A stretch of 40,753 nucleotides of DNA from Gammaproteobacteria bacterium (lineage in GTDB: Bacteria; Pseudomonadota; Gammaproteobacteria; SZUA-152), in contig DRKN01000150.1 in NCBI GenBank assembly GCA_011051755.1, positions 1 to 40,753 on the forward strand, in the 5' to 3' direction. The position numbers were made by a program, and so were the translations under genes. Below, in pieces: positions 16,942-26,605 of the stretch. The notes beneath the pieces were generated by a model. The model was given only the letters and a program-made list of their open reading frames with translations. It had not been told where the DNA came from and ran no database searches. Position 1 is the first letter of the stretch, and every line of letters starts with the position of its first letter.

Positions 16942-18015
16942 ATGCGTAACGACACCCTGAACAGACAAACCGGCGTCACCCTCGTCGAGATCATGATCGC
17001 CATTACGGTGGGGCTGATCCTCTCTGCCGGCTTGGTACAGGTTTTCACCAGCAGCAAGCAGGCCTACAAAATGCAGGACAGCCTGGGCTTACTACAGGAA
17101 AACGGGCGTTTTGCACTCAATACCCTCACCCGTGCCGCACATATGGCCGACCACTGGGGGGGCATTGATCCCGAGGACGTTCAGGCCGGTAGTGTCGCCG
17201 GAAATATCACCGGTGTTGGCGACTGTGACGGCGCCTGGGTTGCCGACACCAACACGGGAGTACGGGGATACGAAGGCGCCGCCACTATCGGTGCAGTTGC
17301 CGACTTTCCCACAAGCTGTATTGCCGACTCGGATTATGTCCCCCATAGCGACATCCTCGTCGTACGCTACGCCGATGCGGAGACGGTACCCGCCGCCAAT
17401 AATGCAACCACCGTCTTCGTGCGCAGCGCGGTGGGAAACGTTGGCACCCTGATGCTGGGCACCGGCACCATTCCCACCAGCCTGCCGAATCAGGATGGCA
17501 CCTATAACTTTGTCTACAAGACCGACATTTTCTATCTGCGCACTTGCAGTGCAAAAACCAACGGCAGCTGTAACGACAGCGTGCCGACACTGGTTCGCCT
17601 GACACTGCGCGGAGACACCGCCAACGCACCGGAAATGGTTGAAGAGGAACTCGCTGAAAACATCGAGCAATTGCAATTTATCTACGGCCGGGACATGCGC
17701 AGCAACAAGGACACAAACAGCGACGGCACGGTCGATGCCAGTGATGTGAATACCGGCAGCGACGGTGATGTCGACCGTTACGACAACGCCAGCGTCACCG
17801 CCACCAACGGACTGTCGACCACCGACTGGTGGTCCAAGGTCGTCAGCGTGCGGGTCTCCCTGCTGGCACGCAGCAAAGACCAGGATTCCAACGTCACCGA
17901 CAGCAACACCTATGACCTGCTTGGCTACAGTTACAGCGTCCCGAGCGCCGATCAAAAATACCGTCGCAAGCAATACACACGCCTGATCCAGATACGCAAC
18001 CGGAACCGCTCATGA
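16942..18015 (+). CDS. pilW: Minor pilin PilW (operon 1)
   Basis: 357 residues from ATG 16942; earlier in-frame starts lie within pilV. The leader MRNDTLNRQTG is cut before VTLVEIMIAITVGLILSAGLVQVF, with V instead of F at +1. The PilW marker SSKQAYKMQDSLGLLQENGRFAL follows. The body ends with a family-typical VRVSLLARS and TRLIQIRNR. It carries an Asp/Asn-rich loop (residues about 250-275) that resembles calcium-binding repeats. It overlaps pilX by four bases (ATGA). Confidence 0.9.
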   Translation: MRNDTLNRQTGVTLVEIMIAITVGLILSAGLVQVFTSSKQAYKMQDSLGLLQENGRFALNTLTRAAHMADHWGGIDPEDVQAGSVAGNITGVGDCDGAWVADTNTGVRGYEGAATIGAVADFPTSCIADSDYVPHSDILVVRYADAETVPAANNATTVFVRSAVGNVGTLMLGTGTIPTSLPNQDGTYNFVYKTDIFYLRTCSAKTNGSCNDSVPTLVRLTLRGDTANAPEMVEEELAENIEQLQFIYGRDMRSNKDTNSDGTVDASDVNTGSDGDVDRYDNASVTATNGLSTTDWWSKVVSVRVSLLARSKDQDSNVTDSNTYDLLGYSYSVPSADQKYRRKQYTRLIQIRNRNRS

Positions 18016-18632
18016 AACATCCATTGACAGTCACCCAGACAGCCACTCCGTCACGTCAGCAAGGCGCAGTACTGATTACCGCGCTCATGTTCCTGACCGT
18101 CCTGACCCTGATCGGCGTGGTCAGCATGCAATCCACCTCCATGGACTACCAAATGAGTGCCAATGCGGTACTCCGGGATCGCGCCTTCTATTTTTCGGAA
18201 AATGGCCGGGAAGCCATGGGCAGCGTGATTGACGACCATCTCTTCGAGCGCGGCTGGACCGCCAATGTGACCCTGCCGACAGGTCTCAACATCGCCAATA
18301 CCAACAAGGATCTGTACAACGGCAACGACACGGGCGAAAGCCTTGCCACTGCCACCAGCCTGACGGTTGACGCAACCCATCGACTGGACGGCAATGGCGA
18401 CGGTGATTTCACCGACGGAGAAGACAGTAATTCGCAAATCATCGTCTACAAGACCCAAACCCAGTGGGCAGCCGGTGCGGGAACCGCCATGGCAGCCGGC
18501 TATGAAGGTCTGGGCAAGGCAGCCGCCGCCGGCGGCGTACATGTCTTTTTTGAACTGCGCAGCCGTGGAACGTCCGTTGCCGGTGCGCAAGCCACCACCG
18601 CAGCGGAATACCGCGCAATACTGAAAAATTAG
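18012..18632 (+). CDS. pilX: Minor pilin PilX (operon 1)
   Basis: 206 residues. After a leader ending RQQG the mature helix reads AVLITALMFLTVLTLIGVVSMQSTSMDYQMSAN, the PilX N-terminal domain; as in other PilX proteins Glu5 is absent. The body has an acidic NGDGDFTDGEDSN loop. PilX bridges PilVW to PilY1 at the pilus tip and sits directly before pilY1, nine bases away. Confidence 0.9.
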   Translation: MKHPLTVTQTATPSRQQGAVLITALMFLTVLTLIGVVSMQSTSMDYQMSANAVLRDRAFYFSENGREAMGSVIDDHLFERGWTANVTLPTGLNIANTNKDLYNGNDTGESLATATSLTVDATHRLDGNGDGDFTDGEDSNSQIIVYKTQTQWAAGAGTAMAAGYEGLGKAAAAGGVHVFFELRSRGTSVAGAQATTAAEYRAILKN

Positions 18633-18641
18633 AGGTGCAGC

Positions 18642-21600
18642 ATGGATACACAACGCATTAACAAGCCCCTCAAGAGCCGGAAAATCGCGCCAATAACACA
18701 GCGACGCTCTTTACCCCAATGCCTCGTCGGCTTCGCGCTCGCCGTCAGCCTCTGGCCGGCGGCCTTTGCCGCACCACCGACGACCGCGGACTATCAGGCG
18801 GTACCGCCGTTTGTTGCCGAAAATTCCGGCAAGCCCAATGTCATCATTGCCCTCGACATCTCCGGCAGCATGAAGGCCGTTGCCTATCGTGACACTGGTG
18901 CTGGCAACTGGAGAAACGGACTGCACGATGACTTCAAGCCCGCAACGCCTTATTTCGGCTATTTTGACAGCACTAAAAAATACCGTTACGACGCCAGCCT
19001 GGGTTTCTTCGTTGAAGACGCAAACGGCGACTGGGACGGTAATTTCCTCAACTGGATGGCCATGCGGCGCATGGACATCGTGCGTCAGGTGCTGGTCGGC
19101 GGCAAGGTGCGTGATCGTAACGGCGAGGCGCTCGGTGGCACCACCTATTATGTGGTGCAGGGACAAAACGAGCCCTACGATTACACCTTCCGCAAGGCCT
19201 ATAGTAACGGCTCTGCCTACACACCCTTTCCGGACAATCAGGAATTTATCATGGATACTGGCATGATAAAGCCCGTCACGGTGAATGGCACCTTCACCGT
19301 GCCGCTGGACTCGAATATCGAAGTGGGGCGCGTCTCCATGGACTGGCAGTACACTAATAGTGACCCTGATAGAAACAATCTTGCTAACTGGAAAAGCGTC
19401 ACCTTCAGCAACACCTACGTAGAGCCTGTCGTTGTCGCCGTCAATGTCTCCTACAACGGCGGCGACCCGGTTCTGGCGCGTGTTGCCGACGTCACCACGA
19501 CCGGCTTCAAGGTTCGTCTACAGGAGTGGGACTCCAAAGATGGCAAGCACACCACGGAAGATATCTTCTATATCGTCGCTGAAAAAGGCCACCACCACAT
19601 CGATACCGACAGCGGCAGTATCAACTTCGATGCCGGTAAGATTTTCACCGACACCACCGCGGGGAGTTTTGAGACGGTCAGCTATTACAGCAGCTTTACC
19701 ACCACTCCCGTCGTTTTCTCCGGCGTCAGTTCTTTTAATGACGTCGCCTCCGTCACCACCCGTAAGCATAGTATCACGGCAGCGGGCTTTCAGGTGGCAC
19801 TGCAAGAAGAAGAGAACGCGGATCAGGATCATAGCCAGGAGGAAATCCACTACATCGCTATTGAAAAAGGCCGCGGCATCACAAACCTCGGCAACATTCC
19901 CTTCGAGATATCCGATACTGGAAACGCCGTCACGCACGCCTGGTATACACAAAGTTTCACCACCACGTTTTCCACTGAACCCCTGGTGGTCATGGACATG
20001 CAGACCTTCAATGGCCCCGACCCGGCCAACGTCCGCAGCGGCAACGCCGTTTTATCCACCACCGCCATCGACATGCAGATCGACGAGGAAAAATCCGCTG
20101 ACAACGAAGTCGACCACGTCACGGAAAAGGTCGGCTACATTGCCGTGCCGGTCCCCGGCTACAATATCCAACTCGGCCTGACGGCAGAGCCTACCGGCAT
20201 CGTGCAGGATAACTCCGGTGGCATGCGCTTCGGCATGGCGGTTTATAACTACGACCATACCCGCAGCCCGACCAGTGTCTATACGGGCAACACGGTGGAT
20301 GGCGGCACCTTCCATCCCTGTTATCCGGATGTCTCACTGCCCACCGCCTCCCGCACCAATTACGACATTTGCCGGGAGACCCACGTCAAGTCCCCGCTGT
20401 CGAACATCGTCGATGTCATCGAGGATCATCCACTGATCTGGGGCACCACCCCCATCGCCGAAACCCTGTATGACATTTACGGTTATGTGCAACAGAAAAA
20501 CTTTGCCAAAAACGGCCATACCCAGTGGTATGACAACGGCACCGAAAACGCCACGCAGATGAATTCCTACGAGATCAGCAACGACTGGGATCCGTACTAT
20601 TACGATGAATACAGCGCCAAACTGAAGTGCGCCAAGACCTTCGTGCTGCACTTCAATGATGGCGCGCCCTACGAAGACTGGGAGGGGGGAACGCCGGCAG
20701 ACCCGACGGTCAACAGCGATGGCGTCGGCGACACCGGCAAGAACGAACAGCTGGACGACCTCGCCCTGGAGCTGCGCAAGAATGACTGCCGCAGCGACAT
20801 TGGCGGCCATCAGGAAATCATCAGCTACTATGTCTACGCAGCCCTGGGCGAGGGAGAGGTCAACAATGACTCCACCCGCCGCATGCGTGAGGCGGCCGCC
20901 AATGGGGGCTTCGTCGATGCCGATGGCGACAATGAACCCGATCCGGCTCACCCCGCGAACTTCAAAACCTACTACCAGACCTATCTCAACGGCGGCAGCT
21001 GTACGGCCAATGAATGGGACGCCAATGGCGACTGCAACCCGGACACTTTTTACCTCGCCAACGACGGTTACCAGCTGGTGGCCGAATTGACCGCAGCCTT
21101 CCAATCCATCGCACGGCGCGCATCGGCGGGAGGCTCGGCCTCGGTGATTTCCGCCTCCGCAAGCGGTGAAGGCGCGATCTACCAGGCCAGTTTCCAGACC
21201 ACCATGTCCGACGGCACCTATCAGGTCGCCTGGACCGGGGATGTGAACGCCTTGCTGGTCGATGATGCCGGCCTGATCCGGCAGGACAATAACAGTAACC
21301 AGACATTGGAAGGGCCGGCCACCGACAACATTCTCGACATGTGCTTCAACAGCGCCGACCAGTCGACCTATATCAAGTTATCCACCAGTGAAGGCGCGCG
21401 CCCGACAGAGGCGCAAACCATCGCCTGCTCGAATTCCGTCTTCACCGAGACACCGTTCAGTATCAATTATCTGTGGAGTGGTGGTGAACGGCTCGCCAAT
21501 CTCACCGACACCCAGGCCAAGACCCAGCGCAATTACACATCCGCGACCCCCGGACGCTATATTTTCACGGCCATCGACAGCAAGAAAAATACCGGCACCG

Positions 21601-23501
21601 TGGCGGCACGAGTGACATCGACGGAAACCGTCCCCTTCCTGCCGGCGAGCTTTGACGCCAGCAATGCCGGGCTTTTGCAGGCCGCCGACGCCGCCGAAGC
21701 GGCGAAGATCGTCAACTACATCCGCGGTGAGGATCAGCCGGGCTATCGCAGCCGCGAACTGCAAAACAACCGCACCTGGCGCCTGGGCGACGTAATCTAC
21801 TCCACCCCCACCGCCGTGGCGCGTCCCTCGGAGGCCTTCGATATCCTCTACAATGACGCCAGCTACAGCGCCTTCCTGAAGCAGTACAGGAATCGCCGCC
21901 ACATGGTTTACGCCGGCGGCAACGACGGCATGCTGCACGCCTTCAACGCGGGCTGGTACGATGCCCCCAACCGCAGGTTCCTGAATGGCCCAACGGGCAG
22001 CACCCAGTATGACCTGGGTGCTGAAATGTGGGCCTACGTGCCTTACAACCTGCTGCCACACCTCAAGTATCTGACCGATACCAACTACGGAAAAACCACC
22101 GGCAATCATGTCTACTATGTCGATCTGCGTCCACGTATTTTCGACGCCAAGATCTTTGCCGACGATAACACCCACCCCGGTGGCTGGGGCACGGTACTGG
22201 TCGGCGGCATGCGTTTCGGGGGGGGCGAGATCTCCGTCGATGTCGATACCAGCAATCCGGGCGGCGACATCCGCACCATGCGCTCGGCCTATTTCATCTT
22301 GGATATCACCGACCCGGAACAGCCGCCGGAACTGCTGCTGGAATTCAGCCATGAGGATCTGGGCTTTACCTCCAGCATCCCGGCGCCGTTCATTTCCGAG
22401 GACAAGTGGTATCTGATGCTGGGCTCCGGCCCCACCGCAACCAGAGACGGGCTGACCGCCGTCAAGAGCACCAAAAACGGCCGCCTGTTCCTGCTCAATC
22501 TGCACACCCTGTCCCTGGAGGCCGGATTTGGCGCTGGTGGTATTTCCGTACTGAGCGACAGCAACAGCTTTATCTCGGATCTGATCGCCGTGGACTGGGA
22601 TCTGGACGCCAATGCCGACGGTATTTTCTTCGGCACCGTCTCCGGCACCGCGGCCCCGTGGAAAGGCAAGCTGTACCAGGTTGAGACCCAGGATATCGCC
22701 ACGATCGCCGTCAAGGCGCCCAGCAACTGGACCCCTTCCGTGCTTATTGATGCCGGACGGCCTATCGTTGCGAAACCCTCCTTTACCTTCGACGATGAGC
22801 GCAACCGCTGGGTGCTGTTCGGCAGCGGGCGCTACTTCACCCGGGACGACGCACTGGACAATGCCAGCCAGCGTTTCTATGGCCTGAAGATGACACGCGA
22901 TACCACGGGCGCTTTCACCGGCGCCGCACCGGATACCAATAAACTGGCAAACGTCACCAGCGCCGTAGTGCGGGAAAATACGGGCAAACTGACCGGTGTC
23001 ACCGGTATACTCAGCTCACCGGCACCCGCCACGTTCAGTGAACTCCTGGAAAAGATGACACAATATGACACCGCTGGCGACTATCAGTCCGGCTGGTATC
23101 GCGATGCCTTGCCGGCGGGCAACCGCATTATCGGCGAGGCCACCATTCTCGGCGACAGCCTGACCCACACCCTGTACGACCCCAGCGACGCAGCCTGCAA
23201 GGTGGAAGGCCTGTCGCAATTATCGGTCACCCACTTCGCCACCGGCACGGCGGGCAATCCCCCGGTGATCGGTACCACGGGCTCCGCCGATAGCGATGGC
23301 AACTATGTCATCAAGACCACCCTGGATCTCGGTGTCGCGCCCTCTCTCTCGCCCGCTCTGCACTCGGGCAGTGGCTACAACAGCGACGGCAGCACCAAGG
23401 CCTTCATCCAGACCTCGACCGGCAAGATCGTGACCATCGAGCAGGAAAACAAGGGCGCCGTGAGAAGTGGCGAGGCCAGCTGGCGGGAATTGCAGGAATA
23501 A
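18642..23501 (+). CDS. pilY1: PilY1 pilus-tip adhesin with H-type-lectin-like insertion (operon 1)
   Basis: 1619 residues, much longer than the usual 1000-1200. A signal peptide ends near AAFA (residue 44). A von Willebrand A region begins at residue 68 with MIDAS motif DISGS (72-76). From about 206 to 503 lie three repeats of roughly 70 residues with the pattern VxF...PVV...DP..RV..VTxxGFxVxLQE.....EDIxYIVxEKG, which look like H-type lectin domains. The VWA-type body then resumes at YNIQLGLTAEPTGIVQD. The C-terminal half is the PilY1 propeller (VYAGGNDGMLHAFNAG; DWDLDANADGIFFGT as the calcium-loop region). PilY1 caps the pilus and controls adhesion and retraction. RBS GAGGTG. The insertion suggests carbohydrate binding, inferred from pattern only. 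Confidence 0.92.
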   Translation: MDTQRINKPLKSRKIAPITQRRSLPQCLVGFALAVSLWPAAFAAPPTTADYQAVPPFVAENSGKPNVIIALDISGSMKAVAYRDTGAGNWRNGLHDDFKPATPYFGYFDSTKKYRYDASLGFFVEDANGDWDGNFLNWMAMRRMDIVRQVLVGGKVRDRNGEALGGTTYYVVQGQNEPYDYTFRKAYSNGSAYTPFPDNQEFIMDTGMIKPVTVNGTFTVPLDSNIEVGRVSMDWQYTNSDPDRNNLANWKSVTFSNTYVEPVVVAVNVSYNGGDPVLARVADVTTTGFKVRLQEWDSKDGKHTTEDIFYIVAEKGHHHIDTDSGSINFDAGKIFTDTTAGSFETVSYYSSFTTTPVVFSGVSSFNDVASVTTRKHSITAAGFQVALQEEENADQDHSQEEIHYIAIEKGRGITNLGNIPFEISDTGNAVTHAWYTQSFTTTFSTEPLVVMDMQTFNGPDPANVRSGNAVLSTTAIDMQIDEEKSADNEVDHVTEKVGYIAVPVPGYNIQLGLTAEPTGIVQDNSGGMRFGMAVYNYDHTRSPTSVYTGNTVDGGTFHPCYPDVSLPTASRTNYDICRETHVKSPLSNIVDVIEDHPLIWGTTPIAETLYDIYGYVQQKNFAKNGHTQWYDNGTENATQMNSYEISNDWDPYYYDEYSAKLKCAKTFVLHFNDGAPYEDWEGGTPADPTVNSDGVGDTGKNEQLDDLALELRKNDCRSDIGGHQEIISYYVYAALGEGEVNNDSTRRMREAAANGGFVDADGDNEPDPAHPANFKTYYQTYLNGGSCTANEWDANGDCNPDTFYLANDGYQLVAELTAAFQSIARRASAGGSASVISASASGEGAIYQASFQTTMSDGTYQVAWTGDVNALLVDDAGLIRQDNNSNQTLEGPATDNILDMCFNSADQSTYIKLSTSEGARPTEAQTIACSNSVFTETPFSINYLWSGGERLANLTDTQAKTQRNYTSATPGRYIFTAIDSKKNTGTVAARVTSTETVPFLPASFDASNAGLLQAADAAEAAKIVNYIRGEDQPGYRSRELQNNRTWRLGDVIYSTPTAVARPSEAFDILYNDASYSAFLKQYRNRRHMVYAGGNDGMLHAFNAGWYDAPNRRFLNGPTGSTQYDLGAEMWAYVPYNLLPHLKYLTDTNYGKTTGNHVYYVDLRPRIFDAKIFADDNTHPGGWGTVLVGGMRFGGGEISVDVDTSNPGGDIRTMRSAYFILDITDPEQPPELLLEFSHEDLGFTSSIPAPFISEDKWYLMLGSGPTATRDGLTAVKSTKNGRLFLLNLHTLSLEAGFGAGGISVLSDSNSFISDLIAVDWDLDANADGIFFGTVSGTAAPWKGKLYQVETQDIATIAVKAPSNWTPSVLIDAGRPIVAKPSFTFDDERNRWVLFGSGRYFTRDDALDNASQRFYGLKMTRDTTGAFTGAAPDTNKLANVTSAVVRENTGKLTGVTGILSSPAPATFSELLEKMTQYDTAGDYQSGWYRDALPAGNRIIGEATILGDSLTHTLYDPSDAACKVEGLSQLSVTHFATGTAGNPPVIGTTGSADSDGNYVIKTTLDLGVAPSLSPALHSGSGYNSDGSTKAFIQTSTGKIVTIEQENKGAVRSGEASWRELQE

Positions 23502-23555
23502 ACCCGGATAAGACCTGGCCGACATCCCATCGACGAACACAGACGAGACAAAACC

Positions 23556-24029
23556 ATGAATAGATCATCTCGAAAACAGACAGGCTCACCCGGGCCGTCA
23601 AGGATCCGCGGCTTCTCACTCATCGAGCTGCTGGTCACCATCACCATTATCGGCATCCTTGCCTCAGTCGCCATTCCCGCGTATCAGGATTCGGTACGCA
23701 AGAGCAAACGCAGCGATGGCGAAGCCGCACTGCTGAAAATCGAGGCTCTGCAGGGGCGCTATTTCTATGACAACGGTAGCTACACCGCCGACCTGAAGGA
23801 TCTCGGCTATGCAACGGCCAACAATGTCGACTCCCCGGAGGGCTATTATAAGTCCAGCGTCCTCGCAGAAACCGCCGCATGCCCCATCGCCAGCTGTTTT
23901 GTGCTGCGCACCCTGCCGCAGGCCGGGCAGGCCGACGACGGCAGGATGGAACTCACCTCCAGCGGCCTCAAACGGCGGGATAAAAACAAGGACGGTGATA
24001 CCAGCGATGCGGGTGAAGACTCCTGGTAA
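23556..24029 (+). CDS. pilE: PilE-type minor pilin (operon 1)
   Basis: 157 residues. The 18-residue basic leader ends RIRG before FSLIELLVTITIIGILASVAIPAYQDSVRKSKRSDG, with Glu5 present; the YxDxVRKSKR stretch is typical of PilE-like pilins. The globular part has a TAACPIASC cysteine pair and an Asp-rich end. It closes operon 1, 54 bases after pilY1; in P. aeruginosa pilE also follows pilY1-pilY2. It may be a tip-complex connector rather than the main fibre pilin. Confidence 0.88.
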   Translation: MNRSSRKQTGSPGPSRIRGFSLIELLVTITIIGILASVAIPAYQDSVRKSKRSDGEAALLKIEALQGRYFYDNGSYTADLKDLGYATANNVDSPEGYYKSSVLAETAACPIASCFVLRTLPQAGQADDGRMELTSSGLKRRDKNKDGDTSDAGEDSW

Positions 24030-24461
24030 CTCAAGTTTCGGGATTCATTTTCAATGGGCCCAATACTCGTTAAGGCGTTGAAATTAACCTGAATCCGAGG
24101 GTTGAGGATTCAATAATTTTTGTATACTGACGGCACTCATCGATGGTAACAGCAGAGTGTAGGGTGGGCTCCGCCCACCGGTACAGAAGTCCAGTATTCA
24201 CGAAAAGAGCGGGGCAGTACCCACCCTATCACGGTAGCACTCTGTAAACCCTGCCGGGTTCAGTGGGCCTGTCAGCGTTCAGGGTACCACCAAAAATAGA
24301 CGCCCTGAGGTGACACTAGGCGCTTTTGCTTTTTGCGCAATAAAAGCAAGCTCGTTGTTTGCTTGCTGCACTCAACTTTGCGCTGCACGTCCATGTCGAT
24401 ATCTTGTGCATTCAACCTGTTACAGTCACAATCCGCTTGGTTTTGAACCCCGAAACTTGAG
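24030..24461. mobile_element. Candidate non-coding element bounded by inverted CTCAAGTTTCGG repeats
   Basis: CTCAAGTTTCGGGATTCA at 24030-24047, directly after the pilE stop, is repeated in inverted orientation at 24461-24444 as CTCAAGTTTCGGGGTTCA. The same 18-mer, as CTCAAGTTTCGGAGTTCA, occurs at 40611-40628 just before a putative transposase start. The interval has no convincing gene and contains a GTAGGGTGGG palindrome. It could be an internally deleted insertion sequence. No target duplication was recognised. Confidence 0.4.
24159..24230. repeat. GTAGGGTGGGC-type palindromic repeat
   Basis: GTAGGGTGGGCTCCGCCCACCGG at the left and an inverted CCCACCCTA at 24220-24228, with a loop of about 40 bases. 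Same family as 6013-6080. Confidence 0.65.
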
Positions 24462-24742
24462 CTGGCATCGGTCGCGTAAGGTGACACCGGCAATCAGCCG
24501 CGCCTGAAGTATGATGACACGCGACCGATACGCTTCGTGGCACTCAACCGCATCCACAACGGTGTTGCAAACAGCGGGGAATCAAACCCGGCAATATCAC
24601 CGGTGTACTGTAACCGCCCTTTAGACCGCCTATCGTGATATAGACACCGCTCGTCGGCTCAATCCCCCTCCCTCCCTCCCTCCCAGCCAAAGCTGTGTAT
24701 ACTCTCGGGTCAGAAAACCCCTCAGGCTTGGAAGAGAACTCC

Positions 24743-25348
24743 GTGCACGAACAACAGGGATTCACACTGTTCGAACTCATCATCACGCTGGCCATTGCCG
24801 CCGTGGTCGTTGGCGTGGCCGCGCCCAGCTTCAGCACCATGATTCAGGACAACCGCCTCAGCGCCCAGTCCCTCGACTTCGTCGCCGCCCTTAACCTGGC
24901 CCGCAGCGAGGCCATCAAACGCCGTGTCCGGGTCGCGCTGTGCAAGAGCGCCAACGGACTGGACTGCACCGTGGATGGTGAGGACGATTCAACGCATTGG
25001 GGGCAGGGATGGATCGTGTTTGTCGACGACAACGGCAATCAGGCACGAGACAGTGACGAGGATAATCCCGCCGATGATGAGATCATCCTGCGCGTCCACG
25101 GCGCCCTGGCCGGTAACAACCGCCTGACCGGCAACGAGAATGTCGCAGACTTCATTTCCTACGACGCGCGTGGATTTTCACGTCTCGCGGGTGGCGCGAT
25201 ACAAATGGGCAGCCTGTCTCTGTGTGACTCCCGCAACGACAATGACAAGGCCAAGGCCATTCGTATCAATGCCACCGGACGACCCATGCTGAGCAGCGTA
25301 AGTGAGGCACAGAGTGCGGGTCTGGCGATAGAGGAATGCAGCAAATGA
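24743..25348 (+). CDS. fimT: Minor pilin FimT/GspH-type (operon 2)
   Basis: 201 residues from GTG 24743, which has GGAAGAG about seven bases upstream and gives a compact leader MHEQQG before FTLFELIITLAIAAVVVGVAAPSFSTMIQ; an ATG at 24695 would give a longer leader. LNLARSEAIKRRV and the closing cysteine loop (ESQ..GLAIEEC-like) identify FimT/GspH. It is a diverged paralogue of the gene at 15777. Its stop overlaps the pilV start as ATGA. Confidence 0.86.
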   Translation: MHEQQGFTLFELIITLAIAAVVVGVAAPSFSTMIQDNRLSAQSLDFVAALNLARSEAIKRRVRVALCKSANGLDCTVDGEDDSTHWGQGWIVFVDDNGNQARDSDEDNPADDEIILRVHGALAGNNRLTGNENVADFISYDARGFSRLAGGAIQMGSLSLCDSRNDNDKAKAIRINATGRPMLSSVSEAQSAGLAIEECSK

Positions 25349-25875
25349 CCCTCAACCAGCAATCAGCGGCAACGCGTGCCGGCACAGCCGGTTTCACCCT
25401 CATCGAGATCCTCATCGCGCTGGTGATCTTCTCCATCGGCCTGCTGGGTCTGGCCGGCATGCAGCTGCGCGGTTCGGAGGGCACCAACATGGCCTACTTC
25501 CGCAGCCAGGCCACCCTCATCGCCAACGACATGGCCGAGCGCATGCATGCCAACCGGGCCGGCGTCGACGCCAATGCCTACGCCGACCTGAGCAGCGCCG
25601 ATGCCTGTACCGACGAGGCGCCGGATCCGTTCTGCGCCACCCAGGGCACCACCCAGGGCGCCAGCTGTAGCGCAGATGAAATGGCCTTCTTCGACAATTA
25701 CGCCATCGCCTGCCACATAAAGAATTCGTTACCGGCGGGAAGTCTCCTTCGCGTCACCTGTAACGACGCTCCCCTCTGTCAGGTCGGTTCGCAGCACACC
25801 GTGGTCATCGCCTGGAGCGAGGTCGACGAGGGCCAGGCCCGCACCAGCGACGTCACCCTGGTGGTGCAGCCATGA
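25345..25875 (+). CDS. pilV: Minor pilin PilV (operon 2)
   Basis: 176 residues from ATG 25345 (GAGGA nine bases upstream), overlapping fimT by four bases; an ATG at 25336 is also possible. The leader ends RAGTAG before FTLIEILIALVIFSIGLLGLAGMQLRG, then LIANDMAERMHANRAG, the PilV pattern. Several cysteines (residues about 85-140) suggest disulfides. Coupled to pilW by another ATGA overlap. Confidence 0.9.
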   Translation: MTLNQQSAATRAGTAGFTLIEILIALVIFSIGLLGLAGMQLRGSEGTNMAYFRSQATLIANDMAERMHANRAGVDANAYADLSSADACTDEAPDPFCATQGTTQGASCSADEMAFFDNYAIACHIKNSLPAGSLLRVTCNDAPLCQVGSQHTVVIAWSEVDEGQARTSDVTLVVQP

Positions 25876-26594
25876 CCCGCCTGTTTCCTGGCCGGCAACG
25901 CCAGCAAGGCTTTTCCCTGGTGGAGATCATGGTCGCTTTGACACTCGGTCTGGTGCTGCTCGGCGGTGCCATCACCCTCTACGCCGGCAGCAAGGACAGC
26001 TACCGCTTGCAGGAAAACATCGCCGGCATGCAGGAAAACGCCCGTTTCGCCATCCACGCCCTGCGCCGTGACGTGGAGATGGCCGGCTATCCCCTGGTGA
26101 ACGATATCGTGCCTTTTGTCGCAGCTACCACGACCAATGGAAACGGCGCTGTCAGCGACCAGATCACCATCCAGTACCTGTCACGCGCCCCTGCCACGAG
26201 GGACTGTCTGGGTAATAACATTGCCGCGGAGAGTCCGATCATCAACCGGTATTTCATCGGCGAGGGCAACGACCTGCGTTGCCAGGGCAATAACAACGAC
26301 GCTCACCAATCCCTGGTGGAGGATATCCATAACATGCAGGCGCTCTACGGCATTGACGATGACAACGACAGCACCGCCAACCGCTATGTCCGCGCCGACC
26401 AGGTCGGCGCAGGCAATTGGGGCCGCGTGGTCAGCCTGCGCGTGGCCCTGCTGGTCGCCTCAAACGGTGATATCAACGCAACACAGCAGGCTGGCAGCAT
26501 CTCCCTGCTGGATACCGAGATCGATGCCCCCGACGACAATCGCCTGTACCGCGTCTTCACCACCACCATCCCCCTGCGCAACCGCATCCCCTAG
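25872..26594 (+). CDS. pilW: Minor pilin PilW (operon 2)
   Basis: 240 residues, about two thirds of the operon 1 PilW (357). The leader MTRLFPGRQRQQG precedes FSLVEIMVALTLGLVLLGGAITLY, then SKDSYRLQENIAGMQENARFAIHALRRDVEMAGY, the PilW signature. The end, VVSLRVALLVAS...VFTTTIPLRNR, matches the family. The central domain is shorter than in its paralogue, so the two tip complexes probably differ in exposed surface. Confidence 0.9.
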   Translation: MTRLFPGRQRQQGFSLVEIMVALTLGLVLLGGAITLYAGSKDSYRLQENIAGMQENARFAIHALRRDVEMAGYPLVNDIVPFVAATTTNGNGAVSDQITIQYLSRAPATRDCLGNNIAAESPIINRYFIGEGNDLRCQGNNNDAHQSLVEDIHNMQALYGIDDDNDSTANRYVRADQVGAGNWGRVVSLRVALLVASNGDINATQQAGSISLLDTEIDAPDDNRLYRVFTTTIPLRNRIP

Positions 26595-26605
26595 GAGCCC
26601 GTGAC

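Larger units (their letters stand above)
24030..24742. other. 713-bp gene-free gap between the two pilin operons
   Basis: Contains the inverted-repeat-bounded interval 24030-24461, the palindrome 24159-24230, a TTTTGC-rich stretch near 24325-24340 and the inverted pair ATCGGTCGCGT/ACGCGACCGAT (24467-24477, 24519-24529). A tract of CCCTCC units lies at 24664-24687. A minus-strand frame of 73 codons (24493-24272) shows no recognisable motif and is not called. The operon 2 promoter probably lies in the last 150 bases. Confidence 0.6.

Noticed and set aside
24272-24493. 73-codon minus-strand frame in the gap between pilin operons
   Set aside because: No ribosome site, no recognisable motif, and it spans a repeat end.
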